The notes beneath the pieces are model-generated. The model did no database searches. It saw nothing but the letters and a program-made list of their open reading frames with translations, and was not told where the DNA came from. From NCBI GenBank assembly GCA_009778835.1, contig WRFK01000006.1:1-20447 (forward strand): a DNA stretch of 20,447 bases, read 5' to 3'. Shown piece after piece: positions 1-8,090 of this stretch. A program made the position numbers and the translations under genes. Origin of the DNA: Spirochaetaceae bacterium (GTDB lineage: Bacteria; Spirochaetota; Spirochaetia; CADAEX01). Within the stretch, counting starts at the first letter, position 1, and the number at the start of each line of letters is the position of its first letter.

Positions 1-699
1 AAGGATTCTTTCATCGCCTGTTTCAATTGCGCTTTCAATAGATTCGCTTATTCTTTTTTTGTTTTCATCAGTAACAACAATTCTGTCAACTACTATTTCA
101 ATTGTATGTTTTTTTGTTTTTTCCAGCTTTTTTATTTCATCAAGATTAATTATATTGCCATCAATTCTGGCTCTTACAAAACCTGATTTTTTCGCATCTG
201 CAATAATTTTTTCATGCTCCCCTTTTTTTCCGCTTACAACAGGAGCAAGAATAATTATTTTTGAATTTTTAGGGAAACCGGTTATGGCATCATATATTTG
301 ATCTTTTGATTGTTCACTTATTTCCCTGTTGCATTTTGGACAGTGGGGCTTACCTATCCTTGCATAAAGAAGCCTTAAATAGTCGTATATTTCTGTTACA
401 GTACCTACTGTTGATCTTGGATTTTTATGCGTTGTTTTCTGTTCAATTGATATTGCAGGAGAAAGCCCTTCGATATAATCGACATCCGGTTTATCCATTC
501 TGCCTAAAAATTGTCTTGCATAAGATGAAAGAGATTCTACATATCTTCTTTGACCCTCGGCATAGATTGTATCAAATGCAAGAGATGATTTTCCGGAACC
601 GCTTAATCCGGATATAACGACAAGTTTATCCCTGGGTATTTCAAGATCGATATTTTTTAGATTATGTTCGCGAGCTCCTTTAATTATTATTTTATCCAT
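1..699 (-). CDS. uvrA: UvrABC excinuclease subunit A, N-terminal part (cut by window edge)
   Basis: UvrA is the DNA-damage sensor ATPase of nucleotide excision repair; it loads UvrB at lesions in the cytoplasm. The start is the ATG at 699-697 and the frame stays open through base 1, giving 233 N-terminal residues of a protein usually about 940 long. I translated it by eye. It opens with the family signature MDKIIIKGAREHNLKNI, has the first Walker A (GLSGSGKSS, about residues 31-39), the AEGQRRYVESLSSYARQFL block, the EGLSPAISIEQK segment and the first half of a zinc-binding CPKC pair near residue 130. It lies 12 bases downstream of the TPR gene and is the last visible gene of the lipoprotein-ispG-TPR-uvrA run. 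The truncation is due to the window only; there is no sign of decay. Confidence 0.96.
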   Translation of the reverse strand, partial: MDKIIIKGAREHNLKNIDLEIPRDKLVVISGLSGSGKSSLAFDTIYAEGQRRYVESLSSYARQFLGRMDKPDVDYIEGLSPAISIEQKTTHKNPRSTVGTVTEIYDYLRLLYARIGKPHCPKCNREISEQSKDQIYDAITGFPKNSKIIILAPVVSGKKGEHEKIIADAKKSGFVRARIDGNIINLDEIKKLEKTKKHTIEIVVDRIVVTDENKKRISESIESAIETGDERIL

Positions 700-711
700 G
701 GTTAAACCCGA

Positions 712-1656
712 TTAATCTTCCTGAATAAAAAGAAGAGCTTTTTTAACTCCATCTTTATAGCTACTGAAATAATTGTTATTTTTAATCCTTAAAGAAATAT
801 CTGTATAATTATTTTTAACACTGCTTTCTGCAAGAAAACTAAAAATATATTTTGATTGCTGAAATTCTTCCATGTTATCAAGCGCTAAGGCAAGAAAAAA
901 AAGATATTTATATAATCCGGATTCAATCATATATTCTGCGGTTCTATTATCTTTTTCTGAATTCAGTAATAGGTCTCTGGAATCTGTGTAATCGTAATGC
1001 GGGTCATATTCTCTATTTACTTCGATAAGTCTTGTAAATATTATAATTACTGAAGATGTAAGATATCTTATTGCATTTCTTACTCCATTTCGGTCTTTTG
1101 CAATTTTTAATAAATATATTCCAAGTTCCCCGTATGGTGTTATAAGAGGATCAAGGTCATATCTGAAATAGAAAATCGCTTTATCAAGACCGCTAACTAT
1201 AAGCCTGTCTCCAAGAACTTTTTCATATTCCATGTCGCTCTTTGCTGCTCTTTTTACATCATTTATAATCTTCGTTAGAGTTTCTTCATATAAATTATAT
1301 TTTTTTTGTTTCTCATAAATATTTGCAATACTTAAAAGAATCGCAATATAAAATTCGCTACTTTCTGCTTTATATGAAATATTTAAAGCTCTTTCATATT
1401 GGCGCAGGGCAAGTGTATCATCACCTTCATTTTCAAAAATTTTACCTATCCAGTATTCAGCTTCCGGATATTCATTTTTATTTGTTGCTTCCCTGAAAGC
1501 CTTAAATGCCTCGCCATAATTTTTCTGGCTGTAATAACTCATCCCTTTTTGAAATAATATCCAGGCAGGGGTATCCTCATCTGCCTGCAAAATATTTGCA
1601 GAAAACAAACAGAGTGGAATTAATAGTATCAATATTTTTTTAGTTAGATTTCTCAA
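712..1656 (-). CDS. Secreted TPR-repeat protein
   Basis: The 314-residue protein starts with a clear Sec signal peptide (two lysines, a hydrophobic run, likely cleavage after NILQA at about residue 25). Residues 29-100 form two tetratricopeptide-like repeats (typical tokens FQKGMSYYSQKNYGEAFKAF and AEYWIGKIFENEGDDTLAL). The remainder is helical and poorly distinctive. The likely location is the periplasm or inner face of the outer membrane, acting as a protein-protein scaffold; no substrate can be named. It overlaps the end of ispG by four bases (ATGA at 1656-1653), which argues for translational coupling. A TPR protein beside ispG is also known in treponemes (recalled, not checked). No lipobox is seen, so a soluble secreted protein is more likely than a lipoprotein. 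Confidence 0.85.
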   Translation of the reverse strand: MRNLTKKILILLIPLCLFSANILQADEDTPAWILFQKGMSYYSQKNYGEAFKAFREATNKNEYPEAEYWIGKIFENEGDDTLALRQYERALNISYKAESSEFYIAILLSIANIYEKQKKYNLYEETLTKIINDVKRAAKSDMEYEKVLGDRLIVSGLDKAIFYFRYDLDPLITPYGELGIYLLKIAKDRNGVRNAIRYLTSSVIIIFTRLIEVNREYDPHYDYTDSRDLLLNSEKDNRTAEYMIESGLYKYLFFLALALDNMEEFQQSKYIFSFLAESSVKNNYTDISLRIKNNNYFSSYKDGVKKALLFIQED

Positions 1657-2699
1657 AGTTTTTCTATCTCCCTTAGAAATTCTTCTTCCGCATTTTGGGA
1701 AGTTGTTTTTTTAATTATTTCACCTTTTTTAAAAATTACAATAGAGTTACCTACTCCTGTTATCCCTATATCCGCATCTTTTGCTTCCTGGGGGCCGTTT
1801 ACAACACATCCCATTACACTTATTGTTAAATGCTTTCCAAGTTTTTTTATTTTATCATATATCCTGGAAATAAACTCATGAACATCAAATGTTGATCTTC
1901 CGCATTTGGGGCATGATACAAGATTGACTACATTGTCCCTTTTTCCAGCTTCATTTAAAATTGAAGTTCCTGCAATTACCTCATTTTCAGATGTTGCCGA
2001 AAGAGATACTCTTACAGTACTTCCTATATCTTTGCCAAGAAGCTCAAGCAAAGCAGCGCTATTTTTTACAACTCCATCGATTAATGGCCCTGCTTCGGTT
2101 ACCCCTATATGGAGAGGATAAGTATATTTTTCTGCAAACATCTCATTTACATATATGGTAGTTGCAACATCGGGAGATTTTAATGAAAAAACAACATTTT
2201 TAAAATTATATTTTTCAAATATTTCTATTTCTTCTTCTGCAGCAGCTATCATTGATGCAGCTTTATCTTTGTTATTCCTTAATTTTACAGGCAGAGAGCC
2301 GCTATTTATTCCAACTCTTATAGGGATATTTTTATCTTTGGCTTTATCGATAACTTCTTTTACTTTCCATTCTGTGCCAATATTGCCGGGATTTATTCTT
2401 ATTTTCTGTATACCTAAATCAATACATTTTAAAGCAATTTTATAATCAAAGTGGATATCAGCTACAACAGGCATTGGAGATTTTGCTGCAACAGCACCTA
2501 AAATTTCCGCTGCATTTATATCAGGGACAGCAAATCTTATTATATCGCATCCCAGATCTTTTAAGGATTTAAGCTGATCAATTATGTTTTCTTCTTTTTC
2601 AAGCTGTTTTTTCCACATTGTTTGTATTGAAACAGGCGCTCCCCCCCCTATTTTTATGTTTCCAACTGATACCATATTGGTTAGTTTATTTGTGAACAT
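1653..2699 (-). CDS. ispG: 4-hydroxy-3-methylbut-2-en-1-yl diphosphate synthase (GcpE/IspG)
   Basis: IspG is the iron-sulfur enzyme that converts MEcPP to HMBPP in the MEP isoprenoid pathway, in the cytoplasm. The 348-residue length is typical of the bacterial form without the plant insert. An N-terminal TIM barrel includes IRFAVPD, PVVADIHFDYKIAL and KIRINPGNIG. The C-terminal reductase-like domain has the three cluster cysteines C263, C266 (SCPKCGR) and C298 (VMGCVVNGP), followed by E305 in NGPQEAKDADIG, the usual fourth ligand. Start ATG at 2699 has AAAGGT a few bases upstream inside the 9-base gap after the upstream lipoprotein stop. Its presence implies that the organism makes isoprenoids by the MEP route, supplying undecaprenyl phosphate for the wall. 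Confidence 0.98.
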   Translation of the reverse strand: MFTNKLTNMVSVGNIKIGGGAPVSIQTMWKKQLEKEENIIDQLKSLKDLGCDIIRFAVPDINAAEILGAVAAKSPMPVVADIHFDYKIALKCIDLGIQKIRINPGNIGTEWKVKEVIDKAKDKNIPIRVGINSGSLPVKLRNNKDKAASMIAAAEEEIEIFEKYNFKNVVFSLKSPDVATTIYVNEMFAEKYTYPLHIGVTEAGPLIDGVVKNSAALLELLGKDIGSTVRVSLSATSENEVIAGTSILNEAGKRDNVVNLVSCPKCGRSTFDVHEFISRIYDKIKKLGKHLTISVMGCVVNGPQEAKDADIGITGVGNSIVIFKKGEIIKKTTSQNAEEEFLREIEKL

Positions 2700-2708
2700 A
2701 AGTTACCT

Positions 2709-3320
2709 TTACCATGAAACTTCCCACGTAACATTCCCTTTGTTGGACAAAAGTTGAGGCAGATTATACCTTACTTGCGCGCTATTTCCTGTTATCTCGC
2801 CTGAACTAACTGTTCGGATATTTTGGGGCGCGGTAATTTTTATATTGACATACCTGTCAGGAAAAAGAGCTTTTGCCAGTTCTATAGTTTCTTCGTTTAT
2901 TGGTTTGTTATTGCTTATTTTCTGCGTATAATAAGTTCTGTCCCCTCTTCTTTGAACTTCAATTTTTTTATCATTGCTGTTTGAGACAATGGCATTAAGA
3001 GCCTCAATATTGCTAAATCCATATCTTACATTTATAAATACTTCCCCTTCGGTCTCTTCTTGCCTGAAAGAGATGAAATCAAGTCCATTTGTAATGGCTG
3101 CAAGTTCCCTAAATTTTTGTTCTTCCACAGGTAAAGGGAGAAAATTATCGTATTTATCGATTTTTCCTATATTGATGGCAGCTTTGGATATTGAATATTT
3201 GATCAATATTTCGCCTGATAGGTTTTGTCTAAAAGTAATTTCTGTATCAATGTTTATGCAGGAAAAAAGGAAAAAAGAGAGAAAAAGGATGGATAATATT
3301 TTAATAATTCTTGTTTTCAC
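2709..3320 (-). CDS. Lipoprotein, LppM/DUF3153-like
   Basis: The 203-residue product starts at a GTG (3320-3318) preceded by AGGGG about six bases upstream. A signal peptide ends in the lipobox LFSC with C21 as the predicted lipidated residue, so it is likely a membrane-anchored lipoprotein. The mature part starts NIDTEITFRQNLSGEILIKY, a pattern (charged strand, sequence resembling D.ti.fn.dGsG) that resembles the LppM/DUF3153 family of secreted lipoproteins; that assignment is by recall of the pattern and is tentative. No catalytic motif is visible. It is the promoter-proximal gene of the run leading to ispG, the TPR gene and uvrA, with only nine bases to ispG. Confidence 0.75.
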   Translation of the reverse strand: MKTRIIKILSILFLSFFLFSCINIDTEITFRQNLSGEILIKYSISKAAINIGKIDKYDNFLPLPVEEQKFRELAAITNGLDFISFRQEETEGEVFINVRYGFSNIEALNAIVSNSNDKKIEVQRRGDRTYYTQKISNNKPINEETIELAKALFPDRYVNIKITAPQNIRTVSSGEITGNSAQVRYNLPQLLSNKGNVTWEVSW

Positions 3321-3332
3321 GAAAACCCCTTT
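3314..3332 (-). promoter_or_regulatory. Ribosome binding site for the GTG-started lipoprotein
   Basis: On the minus strand AAAGGGG (about 3332-3326) lies five to six bases before the GTG at 3320-3318. This decides the start: no ATG in the frame keeps the full signal peptide. Confidence 0.6.
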
Positions 3333-3480
3333 AATTAGGCTTTAAAATAACCCAGCCTTAAAGTAACCGATTTTTGGGCTTGGTATTATTTTGGAGCATA
3401 GCTATACAACTTACAAGATACAGCTTTATTATATTTATTTCAATCACAGGATGCAGTGCTTAATACCTGCTCTGGGGAGA

Positions 3481-3688
3481 GCGCTTCGGCTACCCTGTAT
3501 GATTTTCTGGAACAAAAGTTAATCTTTGCATAAAGCTACTGGGTACGCCTTCGGCTATCCCGAATGACTCTTGGAAACAAAAATAAACTTATGGATAAAC
3601 CTTCGGGATACGGCTTCGCCTATCCCGAATGGCTCTTGGGAACAAAGGTAGACTTGTGGATAAACCCTCGGGATACGGCTTCGCCTAT
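3481..3688. repeat. 65-bp tandem hairpin repeat (about 3.2 copies) in the lipoprotein-mutS2 gap
   Basis: The gene-free stretch 3321-3684 holds this array. Units are 3481-3545, 3546-3610 and 3611-3675, each exactly 65 bases, plus a 13-base start of a fourth (3676-3688) that overlaps the last codon and stop of mutS2. Units two and three differ at 9 of 65 positions by my count; unit one is much more diverged. Each unit junction forms a hairpin, best seen at 3602-3629: TTCGGGATA, then C, GGC, loop TTC, GCC, and TATCCCGAA. The rest of each unit is an A-rich linker ending GGATAAACC. The unit length is not a multiple of three, so the open frames across it are not conserved coding. Likely a REP-like or transcript-end hairpin array downstream of mutS2. 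In 3321-3480 I see nothing but the region just upstream of the lipoprotein gene and no clear promoter. Confidence 0.85.
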
Positions 3689-6039
3689 AGCTCAACAACA
3701 GTTTTGCCGAATCCGCCGCTTTCAGGATGAGCGTAGTAGAATTTTTTAACAACAGGGGATGATGTAAGATATTCGGAAATTACATTTCTAAGTATCCCTT
3801 CGCCATGACCATGTATAATCGAAAACATGGTAAATCCGTTTATAAGAGCGCTATCTATTTGAGTTTCAACTCTGCTTATTGCTTCTTCTGCCCTGATTCC
3901 TCTTATATCAAGTTCAAAAACAGGTTTATCGCTTTTATTAAGATCATGGTGAAGCACTTCTGCTTTTATTTTTTTAACTTTTTTGGGCTTATCTTTAATT
4001 ACATAAATATCTTTTTTTGCTACTTCTACTTTAAGCATACCCGTTAAAACAAGAAATTTATTGTTTTTTAAAGCCCGTAGTATTTCCCCTTTTTGCCTGT
4101 TTTCCCCTATATAGACTTCTGTTCCGGGTTCTATATCTTCATCATATCCAATATATTCATTTATATCGTTTTCTATTTTAAAATCTGCTTTTTCAATTTG
4201 GTTTTCAATTTCTAAAATAAATTCTCTTGCTTCTTTTTTTGACTCATCATCTACTTTGGTTTCAATAATTTTACGTATTATATTTTCAATTTTTTGTCTG
4301 CTTTCTTTAAGAAAAATATTGAGATTCCGTTTTTCTGTATTTCTTAATTCATACTCTTTTTGTTTTAATGATAATTCTTTTAAACTTATTTCGCGTCTGG
4401 TTTCTGCAACAAGTTTTTCTTTTTTTTCAATCTCTTTTTCTTTATCTGTAATTTCTTGCTGTTTTAAAACTATCTCTTTAATAAGTTTATTTATATTTAT
4501 TTTTTCACTTCCTATATATTTTCTTGCTTTTTCAATAACACTATTTTCTATGTTATTTTTTTCCGCTATATCAATTCCAAAACTTTCTCCGGGAAGTCCG
4601 TATATCATTTTATATTCTGGTTTATATGTTTCGGAATTATAGGCAACAGAAACATTTGCTATATCACCTTTTCCTGCCACATAATTTTTAAGCGTTGCCT
4701 GATGTGTTGTTGCAAGAAAATTTACATTGCGCTCAAGCAATGTGTCAAAAATCGCCATAGCCAGAGATGAGCCTTCATCCGGGTCTGTCCCTGTTCCTGG
4801 TTCATCAAGCAGGACAAGAGTTTTTTCTGTGCTTAAAGAAATGATTTTTGATATATTATTCATATGCGCTGAAAATGTTGAAAGAGAACCTGCAATTGAC
4901 TGTTCATCCCCTATATCTGCCAGAACATTATTGTAAAAAGAGATGGCTGATCCTTCATCGGCAATTATTCCTACAGCGAACTGGTTCATTAAAACAGATA
5001 ATCCTGCTGTTTTTAATGAGAGTGTTTTACCGCCTGTATTTGGTCCGCTTATTAAAAGCGCTTTTGTATTCCCGTTTATAATTATATCAATGGGGACTGC
5101 ATTTTTACCAAGAAGAAAATGGCGCGCATTTTTTATTACAATACCTTTTTCAATTGTTTCCGGTAAAATACATTTATTTGTATACGCAAAATGCGCCCGC
5201 GCTATAATTGTATCAAGGTATGATATTTTATGAAAAATATTATTGATTTCTTCTTTTTTTTCCCGAATTTTTTCTGTAAGTTCCCTTAATATTTTATGTA
5301 TCTCAATCTTATATTGCTCTTCGAGTTCTATAATTTCGTTATTATAATCAAAAAGTTCAACAGGTTCCACAAACAGAGTCATACCTCTGGCAGAGGAAGC
5401 ATGGATAATCCCTTTTATTTTTCCTTTAAAATTTTCTTTTAGGGGAATAACGACCCGGTTATCCCTTAGCGTTGGATTTGTATCCTGCATATAAGAAGAT
5501 ATAACAGGATCTGTTGTGTATTTTCCAATAATATTATTAATGGTTTTATTTACCCTGGCTATTTTGGATTTTATATCAAGGAGAATTTTTACATTTTCAT
5601 CGCGGATATTTCCATCCTGCCTTATAAATTTTGATAAATATTTTACAAGTTGCGATTCTTCATAAAAATCAAGATTATTTTGTATTAAGTTATTTTGAAT
5701 ATTTTGCTGAAGAAATATTTTTAATTTAAGAGCTGATTGCAAATATTTAATCACAGCACCTATTTCAAAAGAATCAAGAACTATTCCTTCGATAAATACT
5801 TTTTTTATTATTGGCTGAATATCTGGTAGTGACAGTTGCGGAAGATAGAGGCTGTTATCAAATAGTTTTTTTATTTCAAATACAGCATTGATTTTTTCTT
5901 TCCAGTTTTTTTCATTATCTTCAATGTTCTGATCAAATAATAATTGCTTACCTGCTTCGGAAACAGAGTATTCAGATATACTTTGTACAATCTTGTTGAA
6001 TTCAAGAATTTCAAGAGTATGGGCAACCATAGACTTCAT
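3685..6039 (-). CDS. mutS2: MutS2 (Smr-domain MutS homologue)
   Basis: MutS2 lacks the mismatch-recognition domain of MutS. In different bacteria it suppresses homologous recombination or, in Bacillus, splits collided ribosomes. The 784 residues match the family length. In order: MutS-like core and lever (about 1-310), ATPase with Walker A GPNTGGKT (332-339) and Walker B LVLLDEPGTGTDPDEG (about 407-422), a long charged coiled coil (about 510-640), a KOW-like segment (about 650-690) and a C-terminal Smr nuclease domain (about 710-784) with the signature ELDIRG and IIHGHGEG. A second possible start is M4 at 6030. The 5' end overlaps rsgA by 29 bases, so the two are co-transcribed. The stop lies inside the edge of the 65-bp repeat array. 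Confidence 0.96.
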   Translation of the reverse strand: MKSMVAHTLEILEFNKIVQSISEYSVSEAGKQLLFDQNIEDNEKNWKEKINAVFEIKKLFDNSLYLPQLSLPDIQPIIKKVFIEGIVLDSFEIGAVIKYLQSALKLKIFLQQNIQNNLIQNNLDFYEESQLVKYLSKFIRQDGNIRDENVKILLDIKSKIARVNKTINNIIGKYTTDPVISSYMQDTNPTLRDNRVVIPLKENFKGKIKGIIHASSARGMTLFVEPVELFDYNNEIIELEEQYKIEIHKILRELTEKIREKKEEINNIFHKISYLDTIIARAHFAYTNKCILPETIEKGIVIKNARHFLLGKNAVPIDIIINGNTKALLISGPNTGGKTLSLKTAGLSVLMNQFAVGIIADEGSAISFYNNVLADIGDEQSIAGSLSTFSAHMNNISKIISLSTEKTLVLLDEPGTGTDPDEGSSLAMAIFDTLLERNVNFLATTHQATLKNYVAGKGDIANVSVAYNSETYKPEYKMIYGLPGESFGIDIAEKNNIENSVIEKARKYIGSEKININKLIKEIVLKQQEITDKEKEIEKKEKLVAETRREISLKELSLKQKEYELRNTEKRNLNIFLKESRQKIENIIRKIIETKVDDESKKEAREFILEIENQIEKADFKIENDINEYIGYDEDIEPGTEVYIGENRQKGEILRALKNNKFLVLTGMLKVEVAKKDIYVIKDKPKKVKKIKAEVLHHDLNKSDKPVFELDIRGIRAEEAISRVETQIDSALINGFTMFSIIHGHGEGILRNVISEYLTSSPVVKKFYYAHPESGGFGKTVVEL

Positions 6040-6958
6040 CCGATAATTCGGTCATTTCATTATATAATTTAAAATAAGTTCTATATCTGTCTTCATGGAT
6101 ATGTCCGCTTTCAACCGCCTGTTTTACAGCGCATCCGGACTCTTCTATGTGAGAGCATCCAATAAATTCACATGACTTTATAAACTCTCTGAATTCCGTA
6201 AACATATAACCCAGTTTTTCGGGAGTTACTTTTTCTATAAATATTTCACGTATTCCGGGAGTATCTATTATTCCTCCGTTATCATTGTATGGTATTAAAA
6301 CAGAATAATTTGTTGTGTGTCTGCCTCTGCAGTATTTATATGATATTTCTCCTGTTTTTTGTATATTGTTGCCTGTAATAAGATTTATCAAGGTCGATTT
6401 CCCTACTCCCGATTGACCTGCAAACACACAATATTTTCCTTGCATAAGTTTTTTTATTTCTTCTATTCCTTGTTCTGTTACAGCTGATGATTTTATTACT
6501 TTTATCCCTATTCTTTTATAATCAGCAATTCTTTCTTCGATGTCGGGAGATAAAGAAAGATCTGATTTGTTCATAATTATAATTTTTTCATAATTGTCTT
6601 CTTCTGAAAGGAGCATCCTGTCAATAAAGCGCGGTCTGAATGGAGGTTCGTCCGGAGTTGTTATTGCAAAAAGAATATCTATATTTGCGGCAATAATCTG
6701 AAGAGACATCCTTTTTCTATTCCATCTTGTAAAGACATTTTTTCTTTCATGGAGCGATATGATTGTTCCATGTTTGGATGATATGGAATCTGGTTCAATA
6801 TCAACTATATCTCCTGCTGTTAATGGATTATAAAGCCCATCTGATTTTTTAAAAACTTTTCCTTTAATTCTGCATTGATAAAGTTTATTATCCACATTTA
6901 CAGTATAAATATTATTTATTCCAAAAAGTATTTGTCCCTTAATAATTCTGTCATTCAT
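6011..6958 (-). CDS. rsgA: Ribosome small-subunit maturation GTPase RsgA
   Basis: RsgA (YloQ/YjeQ) is a circularly permuted GTPase that checks late 30S assembly. The 315 residues show an N-terminal OB fold (about 1-75), then the permuted GTPase motifs: G4 NKSD (130-133), G1 GQSGVGKST (181-189) and G3 DTPG (232-235). A C-terminal zinc knuckle has C263, C268, H270 and C276 in the usual CxxxxCxHxxxxxC arrangement. All key residues are intact. It starts three bases after the murI stop and its end overlaps mutS2 by 29 bases, placing two ribosome-acting factors in one transcript. Confidence 0.97.
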   Translation of the reverse strand: MNDRIIKGQILFGINNIYTVNVDNKLYQCRIKGKVFKKSDGLYNPLTAGDIVDIEPDSISSKHGTIISLHERKNVFTRWNRKRMSLQIIAANIDILFAITTPDEPPFRPRFIDRMLLSEEDNYEKIIIMNKSDLSLSPDIEERIADYKRIGIKVIKSSAVTEQGIEEIKKLMQGKYCVFAGQSGVGKSTLINLITGNNIQKTGEISYKYCRGRHTTNYSVLIPYNDNGGIIDTPGIREIFIEKVTPEKLGYMFTEFREFIKSCEFIGCSHIEESGCAVKQAVESGHIHEDRYRTYFKLYNEMTELSDEVYGCPYS

Positions 6959-6961
6959 ATT

Positions 6962-7810
6962 TTATATAATTCCTGAATATTTGAGCATGAATCGATCGGC
7001 AATTTTTTTGTAATAATCGTTATTTATGTTGGAAGATGTAACATAAAAGCAATCGCGATCTCGTTTTACTGATTGGGATGCGACTGCCATGTCTTTACCC
7101 CACGCTGATCGCCATCCCTGGCTAGCGTGGGGTGCAACGTCCATGTCGCTAATAATGCGAAGGACCTGACGTGAAACACCTTCTCTTGAATCTATTGTTT
7201 TTATTTTTTCCGGAAAAAGATTTTCCAGCATATCATGTATAAATAAAAAGTGGGTACAACCCAGAACAACATGATCAACATCTTTTTCAATAAAAAAATT
7301 TGCAGCAGGGATCAAAAATTCCAATATCTCTTTATTTTCAGATTCAAACATTTTATTTTCGATAAATGAGACAATATTTGGATCTGCATATTTATGTACT
7401 TCGCAATTACCTGCAAACTGAGCTATAAGATTATCTGTATAGCTGTCAGATACAGTTTTGTTTGTTGCAAAGAGCCCTATTCTTTTGTTCTCTGACATCG
7501 AAGCAGCTGGTTTTACAGCAGGAACAACGCCCACAAATGGAATAGTAAATTTCTCTCTTAAATATGGCAAAGTTACAACAGTTGCTGTATTGCATGCTAT
7601 AACAATTACATCAGGAGTTATTTTTTTAATTAAACGGTCTATCGCAGAAAGGACAATTTCTTTTATGACTTCCCCATTTTTTATTCCGTATGGGAAATTG
7701 GCATTATCCGCAAGGTAAACATAATTTAAATCAGGCTTTATATTTTTTAAGTGAATAAGGTAAGGTATACCTCCAATTCCCGAATCAAAAAAAGCTATGG
7801 TTTTATTCAT
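6962..7810 (-). CDS. murI: Glutamate racemase, with an inserted palindromic segment
   Basis: MurI interconverts L- and D-glutamate, giving the D-Glu of peptidoglycan. The 282 residues are slightly longer than usual (about 255-270). The active-site set is complete: D9-S10 in FFDSGIGG, C73 in ACNTAT, C185 and H187 in LGCTH. Residues about 222-251 look unlike the rest of the family: they are tryptophan- and serine-rich (PHASQGWRSAWG at 227-238), are encoded by DNA richer in G+C than the surroundings, and contain a perfect long palindrome. The normal C-terminal pattern CFYVTS resumes at 254. The segment keeps the frame, so the enzyme is probably still active. The gene overlaps the cysteine-rich gene upstream by eight bases. 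Confidence 0.95.
   Translation of the reverse strand: MNKTIAFFDSGIGGIPYLIHLKNIKPDLNYVYLADNANFPYGIKNGEVIKEIVLSAIDRLIKKITPDVIVIACNTATVVTLPYLREKFTIPFVGVVPAVKPAASMSENKRIGLFATNKTVSDSYTDNLIAQFAGNCEVHKYADPNIVSFIENKMFESENKEILEFLIPAANFFIEKDVDHVVLGCTHFLFIHDMLENLFPEKIKTIDSREGVSRQVLRIISDMDVAPHASQGWRSAWGKDMAVASQSVKRDRDCFYVTSSNINNDYYKKIADRFMLKYSGII
7098..7132. repeat. Palindromic element inside murI
   Basis: The arms CCCCACGCT (7098-7106) and AGCGTGGGG (7124-7132) are exact reverse complements. Between them GCCA (7111-7114) and TGGC (7119-7122) form a second stem with loop TCCC. Flanking it on the coding strand are two imperfect copies of a 19-base sequence starting GACATGG (15 of 19 matching by eye, 54 bases apart). 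This is the structure of a small palindromic repeat that has entered a gene without breaking the frame, as in the Rickettsia palindromic elements. The element's true boundaries are not certain; the atypical DNA covers roughly 7055-7147. Confidence 0.7.
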
Positions 7811-8090
7811 TATTAAAAAGTTTTAAAAAATTATCTTTTGCCTGATTTTTTGCACTCTGGTTTTTTGCTTGTTTATCTTTGTCTACTTTATCTGTATAAA
7901 CAAAAAAATCGCAAAAATTGGCTCTTTCTTTATCTGTTACTTGCTCAGGAATATCTTCAATACAATCCCAATGAGCATCCTTTTTATAAGATTTACAATT
8001 CAGGCACACTCTTACTTCTCTTCTGCATGATGGGCAAAGCAATGATCTTGTAATTACTTCTTCATTTGTTTTTCCGCAATAATAACACAT
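7803..8090 (-). CDS. Small cysteine-rich, probably zinc-binding protein
   Basis: This 95-residue protein has eight cysteines: C2-x2-C5, C19-x2-C22, C29-x2-C32, C43 and C60, plus H40. The arrangement suggests two zinc ribbons or knuckles. The C-terminus (residues 64-90) is lysine/asparagine-rich and low in complexity, with AKNQ repeated. I recall similar uncharacterised small proteins in spirochaetes and other bacteria (tokens VRVCLNC and ERANFCDFF) but cannot name a function. It is the first gene of the murI-rsgA-mutS2 run and overlaps murI by eight bases, so it is likely co-translated with it. No signal peptide, so cytoplasmic. Confidence 0.8.
   Translation of the reverse strand: MCYYCGKTNEEVITRSLLCPSCRREVRVCLNCKSYKKDAHWDCIEDIPEQVTDKERANFCDFFVYTDKVDKDKQAKNQSAKNQAKDNFLKLFNNE

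Noticed and set aside
59..617. Two plus-strand open frames
   Set aside because: They are antisense shadows of uvrA, whose minus-strand frame is open throughout and matches the family.
3481..3688. CRISPR array (28-base hairpin with about 37-base spacers)
   Set aside because: The would-be spacers are near copies of each other and the count is only three, so it is a simple tandem repeat; no cas genes are near.
3481..3688. Integron attC sites
   Set aside because: The length fits, but the RYYYAAC/GTTRRRY core sites are not seen and no cassette genes or integrase lie here.
3555..3752. Small open frames on both strands across the repeat
   Set aside because: The 65-base period shifts the frame at each unit, so similar units are not read in the same frame; there is no ribosome binding site.
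6962..7810. murI as a frameshifted pseudogene
   Set aside because: The odd C-terminal segment keeps the frame, and the normal pattern resumes afterwards; all catalytic residues are present.
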